Shown one piece after another: positions 34,077 to 44,154 of a stretch of DNA of 64,000 nucleotides (within the stretch, counting starts at the first letter, position 1; each line of letters opens with the position of its first letter). The notes beneath the pieces were generated by a model. The model saw nothing but the letters and a program-made list of their open reading frames with translations, made no database searches and was not told the origin of the DNA. The stretch is from positions 404,613-468,612 of the forward strand of contig NZ_SJPY01000005.1 in NCBI RefSeq assembly GCF_007860185.1. The letters run 5' to 3'. Made by a program: the position numbers and the translations under genes. The DNA is from Novipirellula aureliae (GTDB taxonomy: Bacteria > Planctomycetota > Planctomycetia > Pirellulales > Pirellulaceae).

Positions 34077-35138
34077 ATCCCCAAACTCATCTAGGTTGAT
34101 TTCTCCGTCCGTGGTGGTGAATGGCTCGAATTGAACGCGTTTGTGCTGGAAGAATTCTTCATTAATCGTGTCAAAAGCTTCGACAGCCCGCGCTGAACCG
34201 AGACGAAAAAGTTCGGGGATGTGCTGGACATCGGCGAGCCCGAACTTTTCTGCCATCCTAAAATTGATATGCCGATAGCGATCGCCGAGCAAAAATCTCA
34301 AAGGCAGATGGATCCCTTGAACCTGCGCCATGCCCATCAAATCAGCGATGCGCGGTGCCCAAATCAATGTGCCTGCATCAGAGTCAGGAGGCGTCAATGA
34401 ATATTCGGCCAAACCTGTGCAAACGGAAAGGAGAGGAACGTCGTCGGTGCTAAAGCACGTCTTGTCGAGTTCGCATCCACCGAATTGCTGAATTCGCATC
34501 GCTTCTGCTACGGCCAGCATGCTTGGATCGGCCGCCCAAACACCTCCATCCACGTAGCTGCAGTCCCCAATTTGTCGGTGTGGAAAATAGGTAGGAGCAG
34601 CGGTCGCGGCAATGACCACATCCGAAATCTTGAAATCCTGGTCTCGCACGCCTTTGGGCAGATGCCGTGAGCGAAAGACATGGGGTTCACCTTTGGTTAG
34701 GTTGACCGAGGGAATGACAAGGCGTGTGAACTCGACCGACTTCAGGGTCGATTCGCCGAACCCTTCGTCGAACGCTTCTTGCAGCGCATGCGGGCAATAG
34801 CGAGAACGAAAGGCCGCGTCGAGTCCGCTGCCTGTCTTGCGCTTGAATACCCAGTTTGCTGAAGGGAAAAGGAATCGCATCAGCCCCTTGCCACGATAGG
34901 GTGGTCTTGCTGAGAAGATTCCCGCGCCGTGTCGCACATAGAAATCGTGCATCTTCGAGGCCGGGAGCCCCATCGCCAATCCAGCCGCAATGATTCCTCC
35001 GGTCGAAGTACCCGCGATCAAATCAAACGATTCGGCCATCGGGCGACCAAGTCTCTGTTCGAGGTCATTCAAAAACGATGTGATGAAAGCACCGCGAATG
35101 CCGCCTCCGGCCAACGATAGAATCTGAAAACGTGCCAT
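34023..35138 (-). CDS. Patatin-like phospholipase (CapV-like)
   Basis: A 371-residue patatin-type lipase. ILSLAGGGIRGAFITSFL provides the oxyanion hole, IAGTSTGGIIAAGLAMG the catalytic serine (GxSxG), and YVDGGVWAADP the catalytic aspartate. The pattern is close to CapV-type effectors of CBASS defence, but no cyclase or signalling partner is adjacent, so a housekeeping lipase is equally possible. The start at 35138 is the ATG directly before the homology. The last 17 residues are REP-encoded. Confidence 0.8.
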   Translation of the reverse strand: MARFQILSLAGGGIRGAFITSFLNDLEQRLGRPMAESFDLIAGTSTGGIIAAGLAMGLPASKMHDFYVRHGAGIFSARPPYRGKGLMRFLFPSANWVFKRKTGSGLDAAFRSRYCPHALQEAFDEGFGESTLKSVEFTRLVIPSVNLTKGEPHVFRSRHLPKGVRDQDFKISDVVIAATAAPTYFPHRQIGDCSYVDGGVWAADPSMLAVAEAMRIQQFGGCELDKTCFSTDDVPLLSVCTGLAEYSLTPPDSDAGTLIWAPRIADLMGMAQVQGIHLPLRFLLGDRYRHINFRMAEKFGLADVQHIPELFRLGSARAVEAFDTINEEFFQHKRVQFEPFTTTDGEINLDEFGDRSLGFQPGYYFFPRLEA

Positions 35139-35232
35139 GGTTGTGTTACGACAATTTATTGGCGGGCGGAAAAGCGAGCGGTGTGTCGTGGATGTGATTG
35201 AACAGATTCGAGAAAGTCGCCAATGCATTTGG

Positions 35233-36633
<1,401 letters not shown>

Positions 36634-36669
36634 GATTCCGAATTGGCGTTCAGTGATTGAGGATGCGTA

Positions 36670-38259
36670 TTAGCTGCCGACATTGAGTCGTTGAAGCAGC
36701 CCGAGAATTTTCTTGCTCAGCGGCGTTAGCTTCGTACGGCTGAACTGGTCGCCCAGCTTGCGGATCGCTTCGGCTTGAGTTGGATAGGGGTGAATGGCGC
36801 TGCCGATCTTGCCGAGTCCCAGTCCACCCGTCATGGCGACCGTGATTTCGGAAATCATGTCACCCGCGTTCTCAGCAACGATGGTTGCGCCAATGATCTG
36901 ATCGGTCCCCTTCTTGGTGTGAACTTTCACGAACCCGTCGTCTTGGCCTTCTAGAATCGCTCGGTCGATGTCGCTGAAGTGTTGGACGTAGGTGTCGACT
37001 TCGATTCCTGCTTCCTCGGCTTCGTTTTCGTACATGCCAACATGAGCGATCTCAGGGGACGTATAGGTCGCCCAAGGAATCACCAAATCGCTGGCCTTCT
37101 TCTTGCCGAACGGTCCGACTGCAAATAGAGCATTCTGGATCACGATGCGGGCCATGAAGTCAGCCGCATGCGTGAATTGGTACTTTGAGCAAACGTCGCC
37201 GGCAGCGTAGATACGCGGATTCGTGGTCTGCAAGTTGTCGTTGACCTTGACGCCCTTCTTGTCGAAATCAACACCGACAGCTTCCAAATTCAAGTCTTCA
37301 ACGTTCGGTGCTCGTCCCACTGCAACCAGCAGTTGGTCTACGGGCTCGTCGTAGCTCTTTCCATGAGACTCGACGGTCAGCCGGATCCCACCTTCGTTCT
37401 TGATGACGAGGTTACGACCGCAGCAGAGCAATTTCACTCCGTTACGCACCATCTCCTTTTGAACGATTTCGGCGGCTTCACGATCCTCACGTGGCATGAT
37501 GCCGTGCTCCGATTCCACCAGAAAAACCTCCGAGCCAAGTTGGGCGAACGATTGCGCCATTTCACAACCGATTGGCCCCGCTCCAATGATCCCCAACCGG
37601 CGAGGCAATTCTGTTAACGAGAACACCGACTCGTTAGTCAGATATTCAATGTCATTCAGGCCAGCAATGGGCGGCGCGGCCGCGCGAGCACCGCTGGCGA
37701 TGACCGCCCGTTTGAAACGGAGTTCGCTGCCACCCACCTCGATCGTGTTGGAATCGAGAAAACTGGCTTGGCCAAAGAAGACATCGACGCCGAGATCGCG
37801 GAACCGACTCGCGGAGTCGTTATGACTAATCCCAGCACGCAGCTTTCTCATCCGCTGCATTACCGCGGCGAAATCGACGTAAACCTCTGGCACGTCAATT
37901 CCGAATTCGCTGGCGTCTTTTGCCCCCACTGCGACTCTCGCCGCACTAATGATCCCCTTTGATGGAACGCAGCCTACGTTCAGGCAATCGCCTCCCATCA
38001 ATTCTCGTTCGACCAGCGCGACGCGTGCGCCCAGTCCCGCCGCCCCGGCTGCCGTCACAAGACCCGCGGTTCCGCCGCCAATCACTACCAGATGGTAGGG
38101 GCGACTCGGTGTTGGATTGGTCCACTGGGGTGGGTGGACGTTCGCTTCGAGTTTCTGATTGTGTTCGTCGTTTGGTTGAAGCTGGACAAGTTCGGATGAC
38201 ATCGACGTATCGCTTTCGATTTTGAATGATTGTTTGAGAGTTTCGATGGGAGAGTTCAT
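36670..38259 (-). CDS. Mercuric-reductase-like FAD disulfide oxidoreductase
   Basis: A 529-residue class I flavoprotein. HLVVIGGGTAGLVTAAGAAG binds FAD, GGDCLNVGCVPSKG holds the redox-active cysteine pair, LGIIGAGPIGCEMAQSFAQL binds NAD(P)H, and RIYAAGDVCSKYQFTHAA closes the FAD site. The C-terminal vicinal cysteines of true MerA and its HMA domain are absent, so this is a relative often found beside TVP38 genes, as here. The start MNSPIETLKQS and its upstream 40 bases resemble those of the NrtS-like gene at 49203. Confidence 0.85.
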   Translation of the reverse strand: MNSPIETLKQSFKIESDTSMSSELVQLQPNDEHNQKLEANVHPPQWTNPTPSRPYHLVVIGGGTAGLVTAAGAAGLGARVALVERELMGGDCLNVGCVPSKGIISAARVAVGAKDASEFGIDVPEVYVDFAAVMQRMRKLRAGISHNDSASRFRDLGVDVFFGQASFLDSNTIEVGGSELRFKRAVIASGARAAAPPIAGLNDIEYLTNESVFSLTELPRRLGIIGAGPIGCEMAQSFAQLGSEVFLVESEHGIMPREDREAAEIVQKEMVRNGVKLLCCGRNLVIKNEGGIRLTVESHGKSYDEPVDQLLVAVGRAPNVEDLNLEAVGVDFDKKGVKVNDNLQTTNPRIYAAGDVCSKYQFTHAADFMARIVIQNALFAVGPFGKKKASDLVIPWATYTSPEIAHVGMYENEAEEAGIEVDTYVQHFSDIDRAILEGQDDGFVKVHTKKGTDQIIGATIVAENAGDMISEITVAMTGGLGLGKIGSAIHPYPTQAEAIRKLGDQFSRTKLTPLSKKILGLLQRLNVGS

Positions 38260-38332
38260 ACCTGAGCTTTCTGAAGCAAGTGATTCTATATCAGTTATCG
38301 CCGCGATTAATGTTGTTCTGGGGTAATTTGGC

Positions 38333-38392
38333 CGTAGCCTAGGCTTCCAGCCTGGGTTGTGTCGTGGTCCCAGACTGGAAGCCTAGGCTACG
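38333..38392. repeat. REP element, CCTAGG type
   Basis: Inverted pair between the TVP38-like gene and the flavoprotein gene, with one changed base (CAGACTGG). Confidence 0.9.
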
Positions 38393-38429
38393 TTTTTTGC
38401 GGCGAAGCCGCCTTGAGGAATGAAGCAAG

Positions 38430-39203
38430 CTACACCGCTGGATTTTCGGCTGCTGGCTGTGCTTTTGCACGACGGATGAACTTCATCGCAAATCGTACGA
38501 TCAGCGGGAAGACACCGAGTAACACAAAGGCAATCACAATTTGCGTGAGCTGACTTGGAGTAAAGACAGCACCGATGCCTTTGTCAGCGAGCGTTTGCAG
38601 ATCGGGAACGCTGGATCCTGCGTAAACATAAACAGTGGTACCAGCAAGCATGCCCAGTTGGCTAACCCACCAGAACGTTCGAGTACGGATCGGTGTTAGA
38701 CCCATTACGGCGTTGATCACGAAGAACGGCACTGCCGGAATCAGCCGCATTGTGAACAGAAAGAACGGGCCTTCTTTCTCCAACGATTGATTGAAGCTTT
38801 GCAGACGATCGCCAAACCGCTTTTGAATCGCGTCGCAAAACAAGAATCGACTTAGCAAGAACGCCATTGTCGCCCCGGCGGTCGATGCAAAACTGACTAA
38901 CACAACACCTCGAAGCAACCCGAAATACCATCCGTAAACAAGTGTCAGCACGGCGGCACCGGGCAACGAAAGCCCAGTCACAACGACATAAACGAGGAAC
39001 GCTGCGCCGTAAACTAAAACCGGGTGGTCGGCTTGGAACGCCCGCAGCTCAGACTCCTGCTTTGCAAGAGTTTCAAGACTCAGCAGATCACCGAATTGCG
39101 TGTACGCAACCAGAATAATGGCGGCGACAACTAGAAAGACGCCAGCCTTCTTCGCCATCCCGGACTTGCTGTTCTCGCGTGGTTGTTCAATCTCAGTGGT
39201 CAT
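38430..39203 (-). CDS. TVP38/TMEM64 (VTT-domain) membrane protein
   Basis: A 257-residue inner-membrane protein of the VTT/TVP38 type. GAAVLTLVYGWYFGLLRGVV, GATMAFLLSRFL and FTMRLIPAVPFFVINAVMGL are the family core, with about five membrane segments. The family is linked to lipid scrambling or small-ion and metal handling; its role here is unknown. It lies upstream of the mercuric-reductase-like gene, a recurrent pairing. ECF-type promoter at 39282-39307. Confidence 0.88.
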   Translation of the reverse strand: MTTEIEQPRENSKSGMAKKAGVFLVVAAIILVAYTQFGDLLSLETLAKQESELRAFQADHPVLVYGAAFLVYVVVTGLSLPGAAVLTLVYGWYFGLLRGVVLVSFASTAGATMAFLLSRFLFCDAIQKRFGDRLQSFNQSLEKEGPFFLFTMRLIPAVPFFVINAVMGLTPIRTRTFWWVSQLGMLAGTTVYVYAGSSVPDLQTLADKGIGAVFTPSQLTQIVIAFVLLGVFPLIVRFAMKFIRRAKAQPAAENPAV

Positions 39204-39777
39204 TGGTTTTCCGTATTTATAGATGTTTACCGCCCAGAACGCTCCGCCGCACTCGTTTCGAAGCGGGCGTTGCGTAAGGGTGACGTTGAAAGTCCAGACT
39301 CCTTACAGCAAGATGCTGCTTCTACGAGTAGAATTCTCGGGGAATATCGCGCAGCCTGGAGTTGCTATTGCGAATGCGACTTCCTCCGCTAGCAAGACCG
39401 TTGGCTGTTCGTTTGCCCAAGCAACCGGACTTGATGCCACGCCAGAACGCTCAGATTGGATAAGCCTGCAGGCGGATTGGATCAGTTTGTGGTCATTCAA
39501 AGGCTCGCGGTTCGTCTCTGTGCTTGATCCCCATTTCCTCGGTGGCATGGTCGCTACGACTGTCTCTCAAGAGTAAGAACGCATGACCAATCTAAGACGC
39601 CTGTATTTGAAATCCCTACCACAGGTGCAATCGGCGAGTCGCTGACGGCTGACGTAGCGTCGGTAGCTTATGTTCTTTGGTCATTCTATGGATACGTACT
39701 CGGAATTCTCTGATTCCGTAAAATCTGCATCGACCAAAAAACTCTTCATATTACGACTTGTCCGTTAGGGTGAATTC
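39204..39777. other. Geneless stretch
   Basis: Apart from the promoter at 39282-39307 I see no feature. The open frames here have no protein-like pattern. Confidence 0.5.
39282..39307 (-). promoter_or_regulatory. ECF-type promoter, site 3
   Basis: On the reverse strand TGTAAGGAG, 13 bases, CGTC. CGTC lies 78 bases before the TVP38-like start. Confidence 0.75.
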
Positions 39778-40779
39778 ATGAATCGTCAGTCTTTCTCGAT
39801 CGCGGTCGCGACTTCAGTTCTGCTCGGCGTCATCGCGGCAACCCCTCCAATTGCCGACGCGCAAGAACGGGACGCTACGCCCGTTCAGCCTTCGTTTACA
39901 CAGGGTGAAGCTCAGTCGGGCATTACCATGCTTTACCAATGGAAGGGAAACAATCCACGTACGGCAAATGTTGGAACGATCAAGTCGGCAGATGGGGCTG
40001 AGTGGACGGTGCCTGCCAAGACGCATTTCCACGCGGCGACCAAAGCGGCGGACCTGTACAACGAAGCAAACGGGGTCGAGCCTGAGGGCATTGCCGACGT
40101 TGAGCTGGAAGCGATTCCGGTGATCGACGCCGGCGGCGACGAGGTATTCACGGCTTACGTTTTTGGCGACAACTATTTCGAGTTCTCCGTGAATGGCAAA
40201 CTGTTGGCGGTCGATGCCGTTCCCATGACGCCGTTTAACAGTAGCGTGATTCGTTTCAGGACGCAGCGACCGTTCACCATTGGGATCATGGGCGTCGATT
40301 GGGAGGAACGTCTGGGACTGGGTTTTGAGAAATTCAAAGGTGCTCCGTTTCACCAAGGGGACGCCGGATTGGTAGCGGTTGTCAAAGACGCAGCAGACGA
40401 AACCGTTTCGGTGACCGATGCGAACTGGAAAGCACAAACGTTTTACACGGCACCCCTCAAGACGAAGGAATGTCTGGTTCGCAAGGGAACCATTCGGGAC
40501 AGCTCGAAATGCAGTACCGAAGACACGGCAGACGGAACCAACTATTTCGCGGCTCACTGGCCGATTCCTGAAAACTGGGCCGCTTCTGACTTTGACGATA
40601 GTGGTTGGCCGAACGCAGTTACCTATACCAACGATTTTGTCGGAGTCGATAACAAACCGGCGTACACTAATTTCACAGACTTGTTTGACGCACCTGATTC
40701 GGATGCGCAATTCATTTGGTCATCGAATCTCGTGCATGACAATCTGGTTCTAATGCGAACCACTATTGGTAATCAGTAG
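39778..40779 (+). CDS. Secreted hypothetical protein
   Basis: A 333-residue protein with a signal peptide (FSIAVATSVLLGVIAATPPIA, cleavage near ADA). The mature part is rich in aromatic, Asp and Asn residues and beta-strands (VFTAYVFGDNYFEFSVNGKL, WAASDFDDSGWPNAVTYTND), a pattern like a galactose-binding-type beta sandwich. Four cysteines are possible disulfides. No family named with confidence. Confidence 0.65.
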   Translation: MNRQSFSIAVATSVLLGVIAATPPIADAQERDATPVQPSFTQGEAQSGITMLYQWKGNNPRTANVGTIKSADGAEWTVPAKTHFHAATKAADLYNEANGVEPEGIADVELEAIPVIDAGGDEVFTAYVFGDNYFEFSVNGKLLAVDAVPMTPFNSSVIRFRTQRPFTIGIMGVDWEERLGLGFEKFKGAPFHQGDAGLVAVVKDAADETVSVTDANWKAQTFYTAPLKTKECLVRKGTIRDSSKCSTEDTADGTNYFAAHWPIPENWAASDFDDSGWPNAVTYTNDFVGVDNKPAYTNFTDLFDAPDSDAQFIWSSNLVHDNLVLMRTTIGNQ

Positions 40780-40849
40780 CAACCTATTTCAGCTCAATTT
40801 TACGGACGAAACTGTGACAGCTAGCAAGACTGTCTCCGTTCAAACGACT

Positions 40850-40936
40850 CGGTCATCCCGATGACATCTCCGGAGTTATTGAGTACTTACTCGGTGACGA
40901 GGCGAGATGGATAACCGGTCAACACGTCCGGGTCGA
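40850..40936 (+). pseudogene. 3' fragment of a short-chain dehydrogenase
   Basis: One frame reads HPDDISGVIEYLLGDEARWI then TGQHVRVDDGD, the typical end of an SDR enzyme. It is cut at both sides: no SDR sequence precedes it, and at the 3' edge it joins a crp-derived fragment. Confidence 0.6.
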
Positions 40937-41053
40937 TGACGGGGATCATTACAACTGTAGATTTCTCGACTGCTTCGACATACTCGTCTCTTTGCTCAGA
41001 GTCAAAGATTGCCAACTCGCCGAATAGCTCTCCAGGTTCAACAAACGCCAAGG
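40937..41053 (-). pseudogene. Internal fragment of the Crp/Fnr gene
   Basis: About 117 bases nearly identical to the middle of the Crp/Fnr gene at 51287-51403, in the same orientation, covering LAFVEPGELFGELAIFDSEQ to VVMIP. It is sandwiched between an SDR fragment and a transposase fragment. Confidence 0.75.
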
Positions 41054-41379
41054 ATCGGCGGATCCGCGCGTTGATGTTCTACAAGGTGATTGCTTGGCGG
41101 ATCATGTTCGTGACATTCCTGGGACGCGAGTGTCCAGATCTTCCGTGCGACGTGGTGTTCAGCGAAGCGGAATGGAAGTCGGTGTGGAAGGTGGTCGAAA
41201 ACGAAGATCCACCGAAGCAGGCTCCAACCTTGTCGAGGTTCATCCCCGTGCTAGCCACCCTGGGCGGCTACAATGACCGCCAAGGCGATGGTCCTCCAGG
41301 AGCCGAAGTGATCTGGCGCGGCACTCGCCGCATGCTAGACTTTGCAATGTGCTGGCGAGCCTTCGGACCTGACCAATGA
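41054..41379 (+). mobile_element. 3' remnant of an IS4-type transposase
   Basis: About 108 codons reading RRIRALMFYKVIAWRIMFVT, FLGRECPDLPCDVVF, then GPPGAEVIWRGTRRMLDFAM. These match the C-terminal part of IS4/Tn5-like transposases (with the YKVIAWRI region). The catalytic DDE parts are missing. The frame is continuous with an antisense reading of the crp fragment, which makes a meaningless longer open frame. 41,380-41,633 holds only a small hairpin. Confidence 0.7.
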
Positions 41380-41633
41380 CTTGTGGGTGATCAACAGCTC
41401 GTGGCCTCGTCCACTACGAAAAGCGGCGTCGCCGCGTAGTCAGTGTTCTGCACCCAGAAGCCTGCGGCAAATCGTCGCTTTCACTGCTTTTTTTCGTGTT
41501 CGCCCTTGCCAAGTTGACCGCATGGTCAAAAACTGGACTGGAGAGTCACATTTGTTGCTGTCCCGTTCCCCTGTCGGTGGCTGGCAGGTTTGATCCAGTT
41601 CCAGTACGGAAGATTTTTGGGAGATTTACAGCA

Positions 41634-42227
41634 GTGGAGAAGAGGAGCCTTTCCGAACGACGCCGGGATGCCATGAAGCAAGGTATCTATGAGGCGGCGG
41701 TCCAAGTTCTGACCAATGAGGGGCTGGCGGCGACAACGATGGATCGCGTTGCCGAACAAGCGGGCGTTTCCAAAGGGAGCCTCTACAACTACTTCGAGAA
41801 TAAAGAGGATTTGCTGGTTTTCGTTTACGAGAAAACGGTTGATCCCATGGATTCTCAGTTTGATACGATCTTGGCATCGGAGGTGGCGGCAGTCGACAAG
41901 CTTCGTCAGACACTCGGTTTTGTCTTTGCCTATCTGGAGACCAATCGCGGGCTGTTCGACTTCCTCTTTGCTGAGAACATTGGCGACAAGACGAGCGAGC
42001 CGCCGCGTTCGCGAGGCATTCCGCGTCTGGCAAAGATCATTCACCAAGGGATTACAGAAGGTGTCTTTCGCAGTTGCGATCCAACGATTCATGCAACGTT
42101 GCTGTTTGGAGCGATTTGTGAACTCTGTGAAGTTTACGTCGCACAAGACGAACCCTTGCCGGTGAAAGAACTCGTTAAGACGACTCTCAAGTTTTGCTTG
42201 GGTGGGTTGCAGAAGCCTGAGCGATAG
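41634..42227 (+). CDS. TetR-family regulator of the RND operon
   Basis: A 197-residue TetR regulator. The DNA-binding helices are AVQVLTNEGLAATTMDRVAE and QAGVSKGSLYNYFENKEDLL, and the rest is the ligand domain. The start GTG at 41634 has GGGAG 9 bases upstream; the longer frame has no homology there. It precedes the membrane-fusion and RND genes and probably represses them. Confidence 0.88.
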   Translation: MEKRSLSERRRDAMKQGIYEAAVQVLTNEGLAATTMDRVAEQAGVSKGSLYNYFENKEDLLVFVYEKTVDPMDSQFDTILASEVAAVDKLRQTLGFVFAYLETNRGLFDFLFAENIGDKTSEPPRSRGIPRLAKIIHQGITEGVFRSCDPTIHATLLFGAICELCEVYVAQDEPLPVKELVKTTLKFCLGGLQKPER

Positions 42228-42250
42228 CACCTGACACAAGTAACAATCTG

Positions 42251-42490
42251 CAGTGAATCTTGTTAAAGATCCGACGGCGCAAAGGAGGTTTAACAAGCTC
42301 CACTACATCGGTTAGCACGCGGTTTGATGTGATTCCGACACGATCAATACACAATACAAGCACGAAGCGCAAGCGAGTGTGTTCGTTCCATCGAAACACA
42401 TACGGACGCACTCGCTTGCGCGTCATGCTTGTATTGGTTGCGGCGAAGCCGCCTTAAGGTAAGCAAAGGAGCATTAACAAGCTCCACTAC
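42251..42490. repeat. Mixed repeat block (three decayed elements)
   Basis: Contains a decayed GTAGTGGATC-type REP pair (42251-42306, second arm TTTAACAAGCTCCACTAC), a long inverted repeat CAATACAAGCACGAAGCGCA / TGCGCGTCATGCTTGTATTG (42352-42437), and a further single arm (42467-42490). No gene is present. Confidence 0.75.
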
Positions 42491-42551
42491 GATAAAGAAC
42501 ACGACCCGCCAGCACTTCGTTGGCATTCGACGACATTGACAGACGTACAAA

Positions 42552-43937
42552 ATGAAATTACAAAACACAAAACTTGGATGCTTCATTCAGCGACGATGGA
42601 AGCTCGTTTCCGCGATGACCGTGATCGGCATCGGCTCACTTGCCTTTCAATGGTTCGCTGGGGTGAGCGACGGGTACGCTGGATCGAGTCGATCGGCAAA
42701 CGCGGAGGGGGTTGCCCTGACCGAAACACGGCAACCTCATGCCGTGGATGTGGTTGAGGTCGGATCGGAAACGTTCGCGGCCGTCACAACGTATCCTGGA
42801 TCCATTCGGGCGGCTGCGTCGGTCGATCTTGCTTTTCGCGTTGGTGGTCCATTGGTTGAGGTCAATGTGAAGCCAGGCGATCACGTAAAACGCGGCGATG
42901 TGTTGATGAGGATTGACCCCAGAGACTTTGACAACGCAGTCGCTGCCGCCACCGCGACACTTCAGTCGGCTGAGGCCGAATTAGCCGCCATGCGGAAAGG
43001 TGCTCGTGAAGAAGATCTACTTGCTCTGCAAGCACGAATTGATGCAGCGGAGTCACGCGATCGTTATTTGCGAGCCGTCTTTGTGCGCAATCAAAGCTTG
43101 TTGAACCAGAACGCAGTTTCCCAGACAGAATTTGATGGCTCTCAAAGTGAGTTGCTTTCCACCGAGGCAGAGCTTCGTGCGTTGAAACAAGAGTTCCGGA
43201 AGGCAAAAGCCGGCGCTCGACAAGAAGACATCGCTGCCAAGGAAGCCAGCATTCGGATCATGGAAACGCAACTGAAGATCGCGCGAGACCAACAGCAAGA
43301 CACGGTTCTGCGAGCCCCGTTTGATGGGATCATTACCCGCCAGTCGATCGAAAACCACGAACAAGTTGGCCCTTCGGAAGTCGTTTTAGCGATGCACAAT
43401 GTTTCAACGCTAGAGATCGATGTGGCTTTGCCTGAAAAGGAAATTGTGCATCGTTCGATTGACAATCCGGTCGACGTCGAAGTGCGATTGGTCGCGATCC
43501 CCCAGCAGTCATGGTCAGCTCAATTCAAGGAAATCAATACCGAAGCGGATTCCGCGACCCGCACCTACTTGGTTACTTTTTCGATGCTCGCTCCCACGGA
43601 TGTGAACATTTTTCCGGGCATGATTGCTGATGTAACACTTCCGTCGCTGGCGGGAGGCGCAACGAGCGACGCGGTCGTGACGGTCCCTGTGGCTGCTGTG
43701 CAGAGCCAGCACTCCGCGTCCCGATTCGTTTGGGTACTTGAGGGGAATACGGTTCACCGGCGCATGATTCGATTGGGCAAGCTGGTCGACGGAATCCGGC
43801 AAGCGGTTACCGAGGGATTATTGCCGGGTGAAAAGGTCGTTACCGGTGGTGCCTCGTTTTTGCACGATGGTGCAGAGGTGAGCGTACGAGAGCAGGAAAA
43901 AAGTCAATCTTCCACGGCGGTTGCGGTGGTTCAGTGA
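42552..43937 (+). CDS. RND efflux membrane-fusion protein
   Basis: A 461-residue periplasmic adaptor. It has an N-terminal anchor (VSAMTVIGIGSLAFQWFAGV), the lipoyl half VDLAFRVGGPLVEVNVKPGD and a long coiled coil with repeats (GAREEDLLALQARIDAAES and GARQEDIAAKEASIRIMETQ). The second lipoyl half is DTVLRAPFDGIITRQSIENH, followed by the beta-barrel. It joins the RND pump to an outer-membrane channel, none of which lies nearby. 217 bases separate it from the pump gene. Confidence 0.88.
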   Translation: MKLQNTKLGCFIQRRWKLVSAMTVIGIGSLAFQWFAGVSDGYAGSSRSANAEGVALTETRQPHAVDVVEVGSETFAAVTTYPGSIRAAASVDLAFRVGGPLVEVNVKPGDHVKRGDVLMRIDPRDFDNAVAAATATLQSAEAELAAMRKGAREEDLLALQARIDAAESRDRYLRAVFVRNQSLLNQNAVSQTEFDGSQSELLSTEAELRALKQEFRKAKAGARQEDIAAKEASIRIMETQLKIARDQQQDTVLRAPFDGIITRQSIENHEQVGPSEVVLAMHNVSTLEIDVALPEKEIVHRSIDNPVDVEVRLVAIPQQSWSAQFKEINTEADSATRTYLVTFSMLAPTDVNIFPGMIADVTLPSLAGGATSDAVVTVPVAAVQSQHSASRFVWVLEGNTVHRRMIRLGKLVDGIRQAVTEGLLPGEKVVTGGASFLHDGAEVSVREQEKSQSSTAVAVVQ

Positions 43938-43967
43938 ACTAAGGGACGTTTGGCAACAGGCGTCTTC

Positions 43968-44025
43968 TTGGCCAAAGGCCATTTTTAACGTAGCCCCTGG
44001 CTATGTTGAAAAAGGCCGTTGGCCA
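43968..44025. repeat. Long imperfect hairpin repeat
   Basis: Arms TTGGCCAAAGGCC-ATTTTTAAC-GTAGCC and GGCTATGTTGAAAAAGGCCGT-TGGCCA pair imperfectly around CCT. Probably another planctomycete REP family; it sits between the adaptor and pump genes. Confidence 0.65.
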
Positions 44026-44154
44026 CAGAACAGAAAACCAAGAATATCGCAACACAATTGCATGCCGTCGTCCGTCTAATCTCTATTTCAAATTTCCAAG
44101 CCTACACCACGCTGGGTCGATGTCCTTTGAGTGAATTGACCTGAAGTACTCGCA

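Noticed and set aside
34023..35138. Complete CBASS defence system around the patatin-like lipase
   Set aside because: No cyclase, E1/E2, JAB or other signalling gene is adjacent; neighbours are a glycosyltransferase and gdhA.
39223..39576. 117-codon forward frame
   Set aside because: It overlaps the TVP38 promoter region and has no recognisable domain or ribosome site.
40936..41379. 147-codon open frame as a single gene
   Set aside because: The first third is antisense crp and the rest is the end of a transposase; an accidental joining.
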